Source: Engraulis encrasicolus | Lineage: Eukaryota; Chordata; Actinopteri; Clupeiformes; Engraulidae | DNA: 64,000 nucleotides | Direction of reading: 5' to 3' | NCBI RefSeq assembly: GCF_034702125.1 | Contig: NC_085875.1 | Location: 46,439,770-46,503,769 of the forward strand | In this document: positions 39,138 through 50,939 of the stretch, one piece after another | Layout of the letters: each line of letters starts with the position of its first letter | Position numbering within the stretch: the stretch's first letter is position 1 | Made by a program: the position numbers and the translations under genes | The notes under the pieces: model-generated | What the model was told of the DNA's origin: nothing | The model's database searches: none | What the model saw: only the letters and a program-made list of their open reading frames with translations

Positions 39138-39767
39138 TCATGTGTACTCGGTGGCACCACTGCAGGGGTGAGCGCTCGGGTCAGAGTGCCGAGATAGCAC
39201 ACTCGGCTGAAAAGTGCGTCACAGGAACAGAAAAGATTTCATCTGTGGAAGCCATTTTCGGTAGTCAGAGAGAGACCACCCAGATGGACATCTTTTCTCT
39301 CTGCGCAGCCAGATTCCTCTATGGCCCAAGCAAAAAAAAAAAAAGAAAGAGGAAAAAGAAACAGAAAAAAAGAAGAAGAAAAACCGTCCTTCTGCCAGAC
39401 GGTTACTGGCATTCCATCTGTTCTCTCCTCTTTCACATTTCCTCACATCTCTTATGGTATGTTCTGTCTTTCTCAATGACTCTTCTTCACGTCACTTCCC
39501 TCCTACTCTCTCTCTCTCTTCCTCCATCTCTCCTTCTGTTTCTACCTCTTTCTGTCTCTCTCAGCCTGCCCCCCCCCAATCCAGCTGTGTTCTCCCCACT
39601 CCATATCTTTTCTCTCTTTCGCAATTTCTCTCTCTTGTGTCTGCCAACCCCCCAACCTCAGTGCTGTTATTGGCTTGATGCAGAGTTGTGCTCTGTCATG
39701 TGTTATGTTTAAGGATGACGCCAAAAGCAAAGGTTTTGGGGGTGGAGGGGGAGGCCACGTTTTTAGC

Positions 39768-39829
<62 letters not shown>

Positions 39830-40408
39830 GCTTACAGACCAAGGCAAGTTTATTTTTCCATACCATAAATACCTCTGTCCACCATCTCTTCTGTCTCTTT
39901 CTCCACCCTTCCCTCACCCTGCTGTTCACTATCTCCACCCTTCCCCTATACCCTTCTCTCTTTCTCCTTCTCTCGTTCTCTTTCACACTCCACCCCTACC
40001 CCACCCCATTTCCCATGCTTTTTCTCCTTCGTCTAGACGCCGAGTGGCTTGCCCACAGCGAGCAGCTATGTCACAGTGCCCAGCACCCCTCGCTGCCACC
40101 CAACCACCCCAGCGTCACCCTACACGGCGTGCAGCGCCACCACGTCGGCCTATGCGACCGGCCCCACATGGCCGCCGCCCAATGGCAGTGCTCCCTGTCC
40201 CCGCAGCTGTGACGCCAGCCTGGTGGCCGTCCCCCTGGCCCTCAAGACCTTCAACACCACCACCAGCAGCAGCACCATGGCAATGATGGCGGCCGGTCGA
40301 GACCACTACCACCACGACCACTACCACGCCACGCAGCAGCACCTCAACCACCCCCATCACCACTCACACCACCTCCACCATCCGCTCACCACCGCTCTCG
40401 CGCGCTGA
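31504..40408 (+). CDS. pax9: pax9 paired-domain transcription factor, four coding exons
   Basis: Join of 31504-31507, 32017-32649, 35121-35254 and 40037-40408 gives 380 residues; human PAX9 has 341. It is a nuclear regulator of pharyngeal pouch, tooth, sclerotome and fin or limb development. The first exon supplies only ATGG, as in mammals, and the next junction rebuilds [13 protein letters not shown]. The paired domain covers about residues 4-130 and is nearly identical to human. The octapeptide HSVTDILG is at 197-204. There is no homeodomain, as expected for the Pax1/9 group. The last exon keeps a recognisable SPY...W segment, then diverges into a His-rich tail (residues 346-373) and ends LTTALAR. 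All junctions keep frame. Confidence 0.95.
32017..32649 (+). CDS. pax9: pax9 exon 2 (paired domain and octapeptide)
   Basis: 633 bp. The acceptor is CGATTCTCCAG ending at 32016 and the donor is CAGA|GTAAGC at 32650. An ORF that reads past the donor into the intron is not used. Confidence 0.95.
32650..35120 (+). other. pax9: pax9 intron 2
   Basis: 2.47 kb, complex AT-rich sequence with one GT run (32740-32770). No gene inside. Confidence 0.85.
35121..35254 (+). CDS. pax9: pax9 exon 3
   Basis: 134 bp. The acceptor is TTTTGCTCCCAG ending at 35120 and the donor is ACAG|GTAAAA at 35255. It encodes [15 protein letters not shown] and following residues, aligning with human VSDSSPYHSPKVEEW. Phase 1 in, phase 0 out. 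Confidence 0.92.
35515..35599. repeat. (GT)n(GC)n(GT)n alternating purine-pyrimidine tract
   Basis: About 85 bp of unbroken alternation, including a CG run at 35574-35590, 260 bp after pax9 exon 3. Confidence 0.97.
36130..36155. repeat. poly(T) run
   Basis: About 25 consecutive T in pax9 intron 3. No SINE head was found beside it. Confidence 0.9.
39049..39136. repeat. interrupted (CA)n microsatellite
   Basis: Two CA runs (39049-39069 and 39103-39136) separated by imperfect CA-like sequence. Confidence 0.9.
39771..39828. repeat. (GT)n microsatellite
   Basis: About 29 GT units, 208 bp before pax9 exon 4, followed by a 200-bp pyrimidine-rich stretch up to the acceptor. Confidence 0.97.
40037..40408 (+). 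CDS. pax9: pax9 exon 4 with His-rich C-terminus
   Basis: 372 bp with stop. The acceptor is a pyrimidine tract plus GTCTAG ending at 40036. It is GC-rich (much CCN, ACC and CAC). Residues 346-373 (40301-40384) contain 14 His in 28. It is about 40 residues longer than the mammalian exon, but the reading frame is open and in phase with exon 3. Confidence 0.85.
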   Translation, partial: TPSGLPTASSYVTVPSTPRCHPTTPASPYTACSATTSAYATGPTWPPPNGSAPCPRSCDASLVAVPLALKTFNTTTSSSTMAMMAAGRDHYHHDHYHATQQHLNHPHHHSHHLHHPLTTALAR

Positions 40409-41700
40409 CAACGGAGGAAGCTAGGAGGGGGCATCAGAGGAGAGCAGAAGAGGAGGAGGAAGAGGGGGAGGAGGAGGAGGAGGAAGAGCAGCGAGAGAGA
40501 GATGGAGCGGGAAGGGGTTAAGGACATGGTGCCGATCACATCGAAAAAGCTGCAGTGTCCTCCTCCTCACGTCACAGACGGCAGACAGAATGGCAACCGC
40601 CTAGACTGTGGAGCACGTTGCTGGTCGGTCAGTGGGTTTATTTATAAGATATTTGGGGGGTGGGGAGGTGAGATAAGAGCGGCACACCACTGGTTTGGCG
40701 GCTAGTGTGCTGGGTCAGTAACGCGGAAGGAGTCGGACCGTTGTCGCCCCTGCAGCTAAAAAGGCGACAGGACCACGGGTCCTTCTTGTTTCGTAAAGGC
40801 GCAGACAGGCTGTGCTTTCTGACACTTACGAGGGACAATGGACAGCCTCATGAAATGGTCTGCCATTTCTTTTTTTTTAATTATGCCAGTCTTGTTTTTG
40901 TTGTTGTAAACTTTGTTTGTTGTCCTCTTGTCTCTGCAAATGGTTTTATCTGGAAATTAGTGGAAGTTTTGAGTACTTACATTTTTACAGGTAGTATATA
41001 TCGACAACAATGGTCATGTTTGCATTTTTTTTCACACGTTTTCAGGGTTGTGTTGAACAGTTTGCTTGTGTTTTCAGTCATTTTTTTTGGCTTTTGTTTG
41101 TTACTTTTTGTTAGAGAAAAAGGCAAGCGAAAACAGCCAATTTACTCTACACCTTTAAAATGAAGAGTTCGAATGGAGAGTGCCTCTGTCAGAAGTTTTA
41201 TGCTCCTTATTTATTATTAGACTGTATGGTACGTCGAACACAGTGCAATGACCACCATCGAGAGACGCTGCCTCAGATGCATGCTGGGAATTATTTGTTT
41301 AAAAAAAAAAACGCGTGACCAGGTTTTTTTTTTTTTTTGTTCTTGTTCAACCCTTTGTGTGTCAAGCTACAGCGCGGGCAGTAAAAAAAAGAAAGAATCT
41401 GCACAGTTCGGATGTTGCACAGTTAAAACTGAATGTATCTGATTAAAAGGATGTGTGACAGAAAAGAAATGTACAACTTGTGTGGACCATCTTGTAATGT
41501 TGTCAAGGAGTGCTTTCCTCATTGTGTTGACGTCTGGGTGTGGTGTATTCAAAAACACACCCATATAAGGAAATACGAATTCTAACAACAACAAAAAAAT
41601 GCTATTATCAATTGTAAAATCAGATTTAATTATTCACATTACAAAGGATAATAATCACAAAGACATAGAATAATAAAGCATACACGCTTTGGTTTCTTCA
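40409..41700 (+). other. pax9: pax9 3' UTR (probable)
   Basis: Follows the TGA at 40406-40408. It starts with a GGA/GAG-rich segment, then turns T-rich. Candidate polyadenylation signals are ATTAAA at 41442-41447 and AATAAA at 41672-41677. Its end is inferred. Confidence 0.5.
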
Positions 41701-42760
41701 AGTATGTGAGTGAAGAAATATGCAGAAATATGCCCTAAACAATACCAATATTTTGGATCACTGACTACACTTTGACACAGCTAATATTTTGTAGTTTTTT
41801 TATGCAGCTCACAGCAGAAACAAAACATATAAAATATGTTTATAATATAAAACACATTAAAGTACAAAATCCTAAGAAGATAGAACACATATGGCGGCCA
41901 TGAGAGGCCATATTCTATGAGCTGTTCATAGAAAGTAAAAATCTGTGGAGAGTCTTATCTAGCAGTGTGTCTGTTCTATTGGGGGCTATTAAGTGTAATG
42001 CATGCTGATGGTATTCAGGGCTGTTGGTATTCAGGATCAGGGTCTGCTTTCAAGAATGAAAACATTGAGAATATTAGGTTATTCTTATTTCAAAAAGTGC
42101 CAAAGTTTTAGCCTCACAATTTTCTTTAATCAGGCCTGACAATGTGATACACTATGGTGATAATAATAATATAGACCTTTTTAAATAATCTCTCTTTAAA
42201 CTGACACCAGGCATTCAGCTGATTTGCCTGTGGTGGGGCAAGGTGACCTGGCTGTTGACACAAGGGCTGAATATCGATGAGAGCCTGTGTCTACAACCAC
42301 GGCCAAGCCGACCACAGCGGCAAATACACAAAATTATGCATACTGTACATCTGCACGCGCGCACCTTTGTTTGCCTTCCAAATGATGCCCAAATGAGTCG
42401 CCTCTAACACCTGAAACAAATGCTGCTCAAATGATGCGACAAATGATGCTCCAATTTAATCATTTTTAAAAAAATGATTTCATCGTCATCTCACCACCTG
42501 ATTATACAAACATAAAAGAATTGGGAAAAGATACAGGCAGTGGGCGGAAGAGCAAGGGCTGAATCTGTGTCTATGCGAGGGTATCACTAAAGCCTCCGAG
42601 GGCGCTTAAGGAAAAAAGAGCCTCCTAATTTGACTTGGAAACCTCTGCGCCTCCCTCTCCCTCTCGTCTCCCCCCTTCACCACTGGCTGCGGTGGTCACG
42701 GACCGTTGCTCCAGGGCTGATGGCACCCCAGCCTGCCGGTGATGAAGCGCGCTCGCTGCA
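41700..42760. other. intergenic between pax9 and slc25a21 (convergent)
   Basis: No gene. AT-rich complex DNA without array repeats. Confidence 0.5.

Positions 42761-42762
<2 letters not shown>

Positions 42763-42837
<75 letters not shown>
42763..42837. repeat. (CA)n microsatellite
   Basis: About 37 units. Confidence 0.97.
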
Positions 42838-42838
<1 letters not shown>

Positions 42839-43654
42839 GGGCCGTTGCAGTCTACTGCTCTGCTTGGGTGGGGGAAGGATACAGTAGTTGGAGTGAAAAG
42901 GATGGGATAGGATAGGTGGGTGCTTCCCAAACCAGTTTATTGTCTTTTTTTGTATTACTGGCCCAGAACTCTGCAGCTGTATATATGCGAATACTGATAA
43001 CCGTGTGAAAAGGGGAAATGAAAGAAGGGATGGTTGAAAAAAAGTATGGCTGCTTGTCTTAATGTTTCGTTTTTCCACTGAAATGTTCAGCTGATTTTCT
43101 TCATCAATTCCTTATGCGACTGACAAAATACTCGTTTACAAATATTTATCCCTGCTGTACAGGTGAAAATGGGTCTGATTCTGATTCAAGTACGGTTAAT
43201 GTTAAAAGCGTTTACTTGAAGGTATACTGTTCAGACTCATTCACCTTAATTTGCTGATGAAGGCTGCCTTGCACATAAACAGTTGTGTGAATCAAACAAG
43301 TTGTGCCTTTGTGCACTGGGGTCATGAAGCACAACTTGCATGCCCTGTTTCGAAGGTCTATACATGGATGTGTGACCAATTTATTTTAAAATATACACTG
43401 TGAAGGACCTCCATATTTTTTTCAACCATGGTCCATGTACAAAAATGTACAACAACATCTGGTATTGAAGTTATTGTTTCTTATAAAGACAATTTTTAGC
43501 ATTGTGGCCTTTTCCAAAGGCACGAACATTCAGACAGCCAAGCACTTCAGCCTAAAAACAACAGGCAAAAAGAAGAGGAACGTGTAGCATGTCAAAGGCT
43601 AGCTCAGCAGCACTGTGTCGTGGGCTCTGACACGTGTGCTCTGTCGTGGCACAC

Positions 43655-43656
<2 letters not shown>

Positions 43657-43688
<32 letters not shown>

Positions 43689-43940
43689 AAATATGTGCAC
43701 AGCAGGGAAGTTTGTATATATGCACATATTTTCAGATTGGAGCAAAAGGGACCCTCACCTCAGTGTTAGCGGTTGCGTGTGTGCGTGTGTGCGCGTGTGC
43801 GCACGTGTGTTCACATAATGCATGCTTTGCAGGGGGAACGGGGTGTCGTGATGGGCTAGTATGTGTGTGCTATGTCGGAGGGTGGTTCCATGTTTGTGTG
43901 TGCGTGTCCATCGCGTGTGTATGTGTGTGTGTGTGTGTGT
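43657..43940. repeat. cluster of short GT-rich runs
   Basis: GT runs at 43657-43686 and 43921-43940 with GTGTGC-rich DNA between them. Confidence 0.85.
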
Positions 43941-44503
43941 AAGGATAGGGATTATGTGTGTTTCTGTTCCACAGAGTATGATTGAACAGGCTTTCCTGAT
44001 AATTCCTTCATGCAATTCACTTTGTTTTCTCATGGTCTACCATTTGCCTAAGCACATATTGGAGCGATGGCAAAATTTGCGTCAGGTCAGACGATGATGT
44101 GGTGGTAGCTTCTGTGTTTTGTCTGCACAATAGCGACCTTGATTCAACTTCAGTATATGACAGCTACATTAATGCACAAAACATGCAGTGGTGACCAAAA
44201 TGTCAGACACCATGGCAACTAAGATCTAACATTGATTTTTTTTTCTGGAAGAATATTATTGCTTATTTTGTTATCCACATGGAGACTTTGGGTAATTCTA
44301 GCCAGTTTGACAAAGGGAGCGAAAACATATATGACCTAAATATAACGTATAACATATATGCCCAGGTGATCAAAGGACAGGACATCTTGATAATTCAAAC
44401 ATTTCCTGAAGCCCATATAGCGATATGTTCTTCTCACTGTAACACAGCGTTACTTTACTCGTCAGAATGCTGTTGGGAGCTATTGATGTGCTGCTACATG
44501 AGA

Positions 44504-44505
<2 letters not shown>

Positions 44506-44588
<83 letters not shown>
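44506..44588. repeat. (GT)n microsatellite
   Basis: About 41 units. Confidence 0.97.
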
Positions 44589-44589
<1 letters not shown>

Positions 44590-45045
44590 ACACGCTTGTA
44601 TGCAAGTGTTTTGGGGGTGGGATTGGGGCAGGGGCGGTGGAAGGGTTCCCCTTAGTTGCTACACCCCTTTATCTCGCAGCCACTCTCCACGGAGCAAAAA
44701 AAGGAGTGGTGGGCTGGCGTTGCCGTGACGGTGGGTGGGTGGGTTGGCGAGTTGGTGAGTGCGGAGGGGCTGGGACAGGCAACATGTGTTTGGCATTAAT
44801 GACGGCGGGCGGAAAAGTGGAGAGAGCGGGCGCGCAAGAGAGAGAGAGAGAGAGAGTAGAGAGAGATCCTGACTCTTTGCAATCAGCTGTGGGACAGCAG
44901 GAGCATAGAGCAGAGTGGAGCAAAGTGGAGTAAAGTAAAGTGAAGTGGAGGCTTGAAGACTAAGTAGAGTAAAGTAGCAGACAGGCAGGCAGGCAAGGAA
45001 GGCAGGCAGGCAAGGAGGGCAGGCAAGCAGGGAGTCAGCCAGGCA

Positions 45046-45177
45046 GGCGAGCAGGGCAGTCAGAGGAGGCTAAACTAAGCAGGCAGGCAAGGCAAGCAGG
45101 CAAGGCAGGCAGGCGAGCAGGGCAGTCAGAGGAGGCTAAACTAAGCAGGCAGGCAAGGCAAGCAGGCAAGGCAGGCG
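45046..45177. repeat. 66-bp tandem duplication (minisatellite)
   Basis: Two nearly identical copies starting GGCGAGCAGGGCAGTCAGAG at 45046 and 45112, in a larger GGCAGGCA-rich stretch (44980-45190). Confidence 0.9.
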
Positions 45178-45274
45178 GGCGAGGAGGGCTGCAACAGTGC
45201 AGCACTGGCCACACTACTGCTGCGGAACATGCAAAATCAGACAGGGTGACTAGAACCAGACTGTTTACTTCTGC

Positions 45275-45277
<3 letters not shown>

Positions 45278-45365
<88 letters not shown>
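45278..45365. repeat. (GA)n microsatellite
   Basis: About 43 units, followed by purine-rich DNA to 45490. Confidence 0.97.
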
Positions 45366-45367
<2 letters not shown>

Positions 45368-45636
45368 GAGTGAGTGAGTGAGTGAGCGATCGAGAAAGAA
45401 GGAGAATCCAAAGAGAGAAAGAGTGAGGTATAAAAAGAGAGAGAGTGTACAGAGAGAAGAGGGAGGGAGAGAGGGAAGGAAAAGGTGGAAAAAAGGGCTG
45501 AACTTAACTTTGCACAGGTGAGCTGGGGCTGGGAGCTGAGGTTGGCTCTTGAGTGCCTGAGCTTTCTCCAGGGAGAGAGGCAGGCAGGCAGGCACACACA
45601 CGGACACATCTGGCACAACCAGTCATTTCTGCCAGC

Positions 45637-45740
<104 letters not shown>

Positions 45741-45954
45741 GGAGCAGGTCCAATACATGCACAAGATAATACATTACAAAGTCCCTAATGGCATTCAATC
45801 ATACAGACAGGGGTTTTTATTTAGAAAAAAGAAAAAGTATGAATGTAAGTGAGTGAGAAACTTTATGTCATATTGATTCCTCACAGACATTCAAGTTGAG
45901 ATGGAGAAATCACTGAAGGGGGGGTTCTGTGGCTCGGTCATAATATGAAACTTC

Positions 45955-46395
45955 ATGTCACCATCACTTCAATTCAATTCAATTCAATAACATATTATTC
46001 CAGACACATCACAATACAGTAAAAAGTAAAACAGACCAAAAAAAGAAAAGATTTTCTTTTACTTCCATTTCTTGATTCCTCATAGTGATTCTCAAGTTTA
46101 GGAGGGCAAATCACAGACTCGATGACTCTTTACTTCCATTTCTTGTCAAAACTTTATTCCATCCATCCTGGTCATTCACTTATTGGTCAAAAGGGAGAAC
46201 AAAAACAAAGGTCGACAGACCAAGTCTTAAGATTGTCTGTTGTTTCAGACACATACAAGTTTTATCCTTTACCTGACATGTTTTGACGGAGTAACTTCAG
46301 TCTTCATCAGAGGGTCACATGGATGTTGATGTGCGACATGCTTTAAAATCAGCTGAATAAAATCTTAAGACTTGATTTAAGAGTAAGACATAATG
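45955..46395 (-). mobile_element. probable retroelement relic with hammerhead-like motif
   Basis: Contains repeated phrases (TTTACTTCCATTTCTTG near 46058 and 46128) and, on the minus strand at 46341-46276, a hammerhead-like arrangement. The phrase CTGATGAAGACTGAAGTTAC is of a type known from Penelope-like retroelements. Element ends were not defined. Confidence 0.4.
46276..46341 (-). ncRNA. degenerate hammerhead ribozyme-like motif
   Basis: Reading the minus strand: GCATGT, C (expected cleavage position), CACAT-loop-ATGTG (partial stem I), CTGATGA core at 46310-46304, GAC...GTC (stem II, with one bulged A), then AAA where GAA is required, then ACATGT pairing with the first segment. The order is that of a type I hammerhead. 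G12 is A and the base of stem I pairs poorly, so activity is unlikely. Confidence 0.4.
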
Positions 46396-46602
46396 AACGT
46401 TATTCATCTAAGGTCAACAGTCCTTAGCTCTGTCCAAACACTCGAAAAGCAAAACAGAAATGGTTTCTCACCGGCCACTAGAAAGGTAAACAGACTAACT
46501 CTCATGCATGTCACTAAAAACATTTTTTTTGTTGTTGAAATATACACACTATATACACACACTATCTGAGACTTGAAAAAAGATGCAGCAAGCCAAAGTC
46601 GC

Positions 46603-46702
<100 letters not shown>

Positions 46703-46861
46703 TACAGCTCTTACTTGAGAACTTGAAACCTTGTGTTAGCTGCCTCGACATGCACCTGGAGCAAAACAAACTCCACATGCTACGATGCCTAACCACGGCC
46801 AGAGAGGACACATTCAAAACAATGCTCCATTAAAACACCTACCTGCTTTTAGACCCCACCT

Positions 46862-46973
<112 letters not shown>

Positions 46974-47029
46974 ACCTTGTGTGTGCGTGCGTGTGCAAGT
47001 GTGCATATATGTGTATTTGTGTGTATTTG

Positions 47030-47063
47030 TGTGTGTTGGGGGGGGGTCCTCATATAGTGTAAA

Positions 47064-47115
<52 letters not shown>

Positions 47116-47196
47116 GGGGGAGGGGTGTCCTCATATAGTGTAAACACCTGTGTGTGTATTTGTGTGTGTTGTGGGGGGGTCCTCATATAGTGTAAA

Positions 47197-47246
<50 letters not shown>

Positions 47247-47330
47247 GGGGGGGGGGGTGTCCTCATATAGTGTAAACACCTGTGTGTGTGTGCGTGTGTG
47301 TGAGAGATGGGGTCCTCATACAGTGCAACC

Positions 47331-47371
<41 letters not shown>

Positions 47372-47412
47372 GGGGGGGGGGGGGTGTCCTCATATAGTGT
47401 AACCACCCCTGT
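47030..47412. repeat. higher-order minisatellite with TCCTCATATAGTGTAA core
   Basis: Six cores start at 47047, 47128, 47180, 47260, 47313 (variant) and 47387. Spacings alternate 81, 52, 80, 53, 74, so the real unit is a pair of about 133 bp. Linkers are GT runs followed by GA and G runs of variable length. Confidence 0.9.
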
Positions 47413-47533
47413 ATAGATTCTTGACCCTGACTCTTCCTCTGGACCTGGCTAGTGGACTTTGGCCTTTTGGTGGCTATACTGCACTTCTCATTTTCATTTT
47501 CAATCACTGCTGCTGGTCTGTGCGTGTGTGAAA

Positions 47534-47642
<109 letters not shown>

Positions 47643-47795
47643 ACATGTTTATGTGAAATGTGCAATAATGTGTATTAGGTCTTTGTGTATTTTTGTACAT
47701 GTAAACTACAAGTAACAGACACCTTAATCTATATTTATAAAAATATTGTAAAACATTATGCTCGCCCACTCACACGTGATACACCAACAGATCTG

Positions 47796-47799
<4 letters not shown>

Positions 47800-47891
<92 letters not shown>
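47800..47891. repeat. (CA)n microsatellite
   Basis: About 46 units, in inverted orientation to the GT array 160 bp earlier. Confidence 0.97.
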
Positions 47892-47893
<2 letters not shown>

Positions 47894-47987
47894 GTCTTAA
47901 GTCCACTGACAAGCTAGGCTTCTCATTTAGTATTGTATCACTCGGCAGCTCTGTACGGGAGGTGCAGTAACAGCAGCAGCAGCCAGA

Positions 47988-48156
47988 CAGAGGCGACTCT
48001 AGGTGTAGCTGGGGCCCCAAGCCAAATGTCAAAGGAGTGAACATTTGAAAGAAATTTGCCACTACTGTAGCAAAAGTGTGAGCTGTTATTCACCATCCAT
48101 CCAGGGGCCCCAAGCGGCTGCCTGCCTGCCTAACCTGGTGACAAGAAGCGCCTCTG
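47988..48156. mobile_element. hAT-type MITE, 169 bp
   Basis: The ends CAGAGGCGAC and (complement) CAGAGGCGCT share the first eight bases. Flanks CAGCCAGA (47980-47987) and CAGCCAGG (48157-48164) form an 8-bp target duplication with one difference. GGGGCCCCAAGC occurs in both halves of the interior. No ORF. Confidence 0.78.
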
Positions 48157-49204
48157 CAGCCAGGGCCCCTGCGGCTGAGCGAAGCGGAGCGGAGCCGAGG
48201 GGAGGTGAATAGAGCTAGGATGGGCTTAGCCGAGTGCTGCTCCCAACAGCTCGCTGACACTTTACAAATGGGCCAGCTCCACACCTGACTGCAGACAAGA
48301 CAGCAGACGTGATAAATGATAGCAGGGAGACACGGTGACGGAGAGAGAGGCAGGGAGAGAGAGAGAGGGAGGGTGTACTTCTGTGTGTGGGAGTAAGAGA
48401 GAGAGAGACTGAGGGAGGCAGAAAGAAAGGTAGAGAAAGAGAAAACGGGTGCATTTGTATGTGTGTGTGTGTGTGTGTGTACACATGCGTATATGGAAAA
48501 GTGAAATAGAGAGAGGGAGCAAAATTGGAGAGGAAGTGAGATAGAAAAAGAACACAAGACTAATCCTACGGAATATTATTTGCATGAGCATCTGAAAGAT
48601 GGGATTGCTCAAAGTACAAATGGTTTATTAATGGTGTGTGTTTCGAAGTAGCGCTAACATTGTTCAGAATTGGAGTTTTATGACTGATTCACAAAAAAGT
48701 ATGCATGAATGCAAAACTAAAAAAAGAACAGAAATGTTAAATGTGTGTGAAAGTGAGAACATGAGAAAGTCAAAGAAATGAGACACAGCGAGAGAAAAAG
48801 AAAAGGAGAGAAAAGAAAAGAGAGCGCTGTGCTGCGTGGAGTAGAATGTGTGTGGGATACGATACGTTCCGTTCCTGGCTGCCGTATTTGCATTTCTCTG
48901 TTTTGTTATTTTAGCTTGATTTCTACACTGTGTCGGTAGGGCTGTTCCACTGTTGCCATGGTGACGCCGCTGATTGGCGGCTGGCTCTAGGCTTAATGCA
49001 GGCTCGATGGCTGACAGGTATGCTGACAGCGCTCTCTCTCTCTCTCCCTGGGAACAAAAGAGAAGCAGGGAGAGAGACAGAGAGAGAGAGAGCGAGACTG
49101 CCACACATTCACTTCTTCACCCTCTCTTGTTTTTGCAGAGATAGAGACAAAATATCATCACACACCCAAATATACTCCCACACAATGAAACATGACACAG
49201 ATAC

Positions 49205-49236
49205 TTACACACACACGCACGCACGCACGCACGTAC

Positions 49237-49272
<36 letters not shown>

Positions 49273-49341
49273 GCGCGCGCGCACACACACACACGTGTGT
49301 GTACACACACGGACGCACACGCTCACACACACACACACACG

Positions 49342-49391
<50 letters not shown>

Positions 49392-49417
49392 CACACACAC
49401 ACACATACACACACACT
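49205..49417. repeat. mixed (CA)n/(CG)n tract
   Basis: About 210 bp of CA repeats with CGCG and GTGT interruptions, including CGCGCGCG near 49243 and 49272. Z-DNA-prone. Confidence 0.92.
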
Positions 49418-49424
49418 AATAAAA

Positions 49425-49530
49425 TGCTTAAGTGCACACGTCGTCATAGGAGTCAGCACCACGAGTAACTATCAGGTAAATATCTGTTGCGAACAAATAT
49501 GTTTATTTAATTCATTGCATCTCTTGACAT
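49425..49530. repeat. partial diverged copy of a dispersed repeat
   Basis: AATAAAATGCTTAAGTGCACAC near 49421 and the following CTTGACATACCAATCTGC correspond to segments of the copy starting at 49855. Confidence 0.6.
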
Positions 49531-49745
49531 ACCAATCTGCTTCACAGCTGCACAGTCTGCTGTTGTATTGTTTTGTGCAGAGCCGGAGAAAAGACGTCAG
49601 ACAAACATACGCACTTACGCACAAAATTTCATCATACAGCCATGAACACAAAGACATGACATAAAGACATGACAACAAACATGACATGCATACGTACACA
49701 GAAAGCATGCACGTGCACTTCAAACACAATATCCTGTACTCTCAG

Positions 49746-49854
<109 letters not shown>

Positions 49855-49879
49855 GATAAAATGCGTAGGTGTACACCGA

Positions 49880-50226
49880 AATGCCAGTCATTGTTGAAAT
49901 GGCTTATATTGTCAAATGAGTCAGGAGCAGAAGTGTCAGTTAAAAATCTGTCTGGCAGGAGGTATTTTATTTCTTTATTTCATCAGTTGACATGCCTGTC
50001 TGCTATAGAGCAGATCAGCTTAAGACATCTGAGACATTTCTCAAAAGAAATCACATAATAGGAGGTAATTAACTTACAAAAACCTACAACTGAAAATACT
50101 GCAGTGATCAACATTTCCACGGTCAATTTCAATCGTCTTACTCGCAACAATCCCCTTTATCGACTGTTAATTTGTTTTTACACACAGGAGGTTTCTGTTC
50201 CAAAGGCACTGATATGCAATACAGGA
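49880..50226. repeat. dispersed repeat copy A (about 340 bp)
   Basis: Runs from CCAGTCATTGTTGAA through the TTTACACACAGGAGGTTTCT block. Direct-orientation match to 53053-53400 with scattered substitutions and small indels. No TIR or coding capacity seen. Confidence 0.85.
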
Positions 50227-50933
50227 AAAAAAGAAACATTGTATTCCAAGACAGGAACAGAAACATATCTTCAACTCTTAAGAGAGAGACAGTGTGGAGA
50301 GTCCATGCTGCTTTCCTTACCCTCTCTGTTATGCCCCCTTCAAAAGGAGGAAATATGAACCATAAAAATATCATTAAATACCGAATGAAAGAAATGAGTT
50401 AACAACACACAAGCCCTTGATTGGATTTATAGGTCAAACCAAAAACTGGTACACAAATTTATGACAGAGACTGGAAAACCTCAGTAACCTTCAAAAAAAC
50501 AAAAAAAAACTCTGGGCTGCATTCCCAGACATGCATTAAGTTGAAGATCTGGATTAAATTTAGTGCTCGGTGGACAAAATCTCCAATCAAAAGCAATTCG
50601 GCAAGCGACTTGTCCCTGAAAAACTAGGGTTGGGCGAAATCGAAAGTTTAAAGGTTTTAGCGCAGAGAGTTTTTTTTAGTGTGAGAATTAGGAAGGGGGT
50701 CAGACCATATCCATGAGTAAAAACTCCTGTCCAGTCTTGTCAGTGGAACTCTAACATCAACAGCTGCATTGCGTTTCAATCGGGCCCTTGAAATCTTATG
50801 CCTCCAGGCACAGAGACCTCACATCGAAAATGACAAGGGTGAAGTAATGTGCATTTTGCAAAAAAGACCAATTAGGTCAGACTATAATCTTAAAATGTTG
50901 TGTAAAAGACTGTTCAGTTTGTTAATCACCTGA

Positions 50934-50939
50934 TTTATT
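50934..50939 (-). promoter_or_regulatory. slc25a21: candidate slc25a21 polyadenylation signal AATAAA
   Basis: TTTATT on the plus strand, 560 bp past the slc25a21 stop; the 3' UTR would be about 50910-51500. Confidence 0.4.

Larger units (their letters stand above)
35255..40036 (+). other. pax9: pax9 intron 3
   Basis: 4.78 kb. It holds a Z-DNA-prone GT/GC tract, a poly(T) run, many TAGGCCTA words up to 38.3 kb, and CA/GT arrays after 39 kb. Confidence 0.85.

Noticed and set aside
39020..39712. 230-residue ORF in pax9 intron 3
   Set aside because: Half is microsatellite, the rest is a pyrimidine-rich intronic stretch; lies between proven pax9 exons.
45035..45616. 193-residue Leu-Ser repeat ORF on the minus strand
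   Set aside because: Translation of the GA microsatellite and GGCA-rich tandem repeat.
47030..47412. CRISPR-like repeat-spacer array
   Set aside because: Spacers are GT/GA simple repeats and the host is a vertebrate; this is a minisatellite.
48930..49664. 244-residue His-Thr-rich ORF
   Set aside because: Reads through mixed CA/CG repeats; the flanking parts match nothing known.
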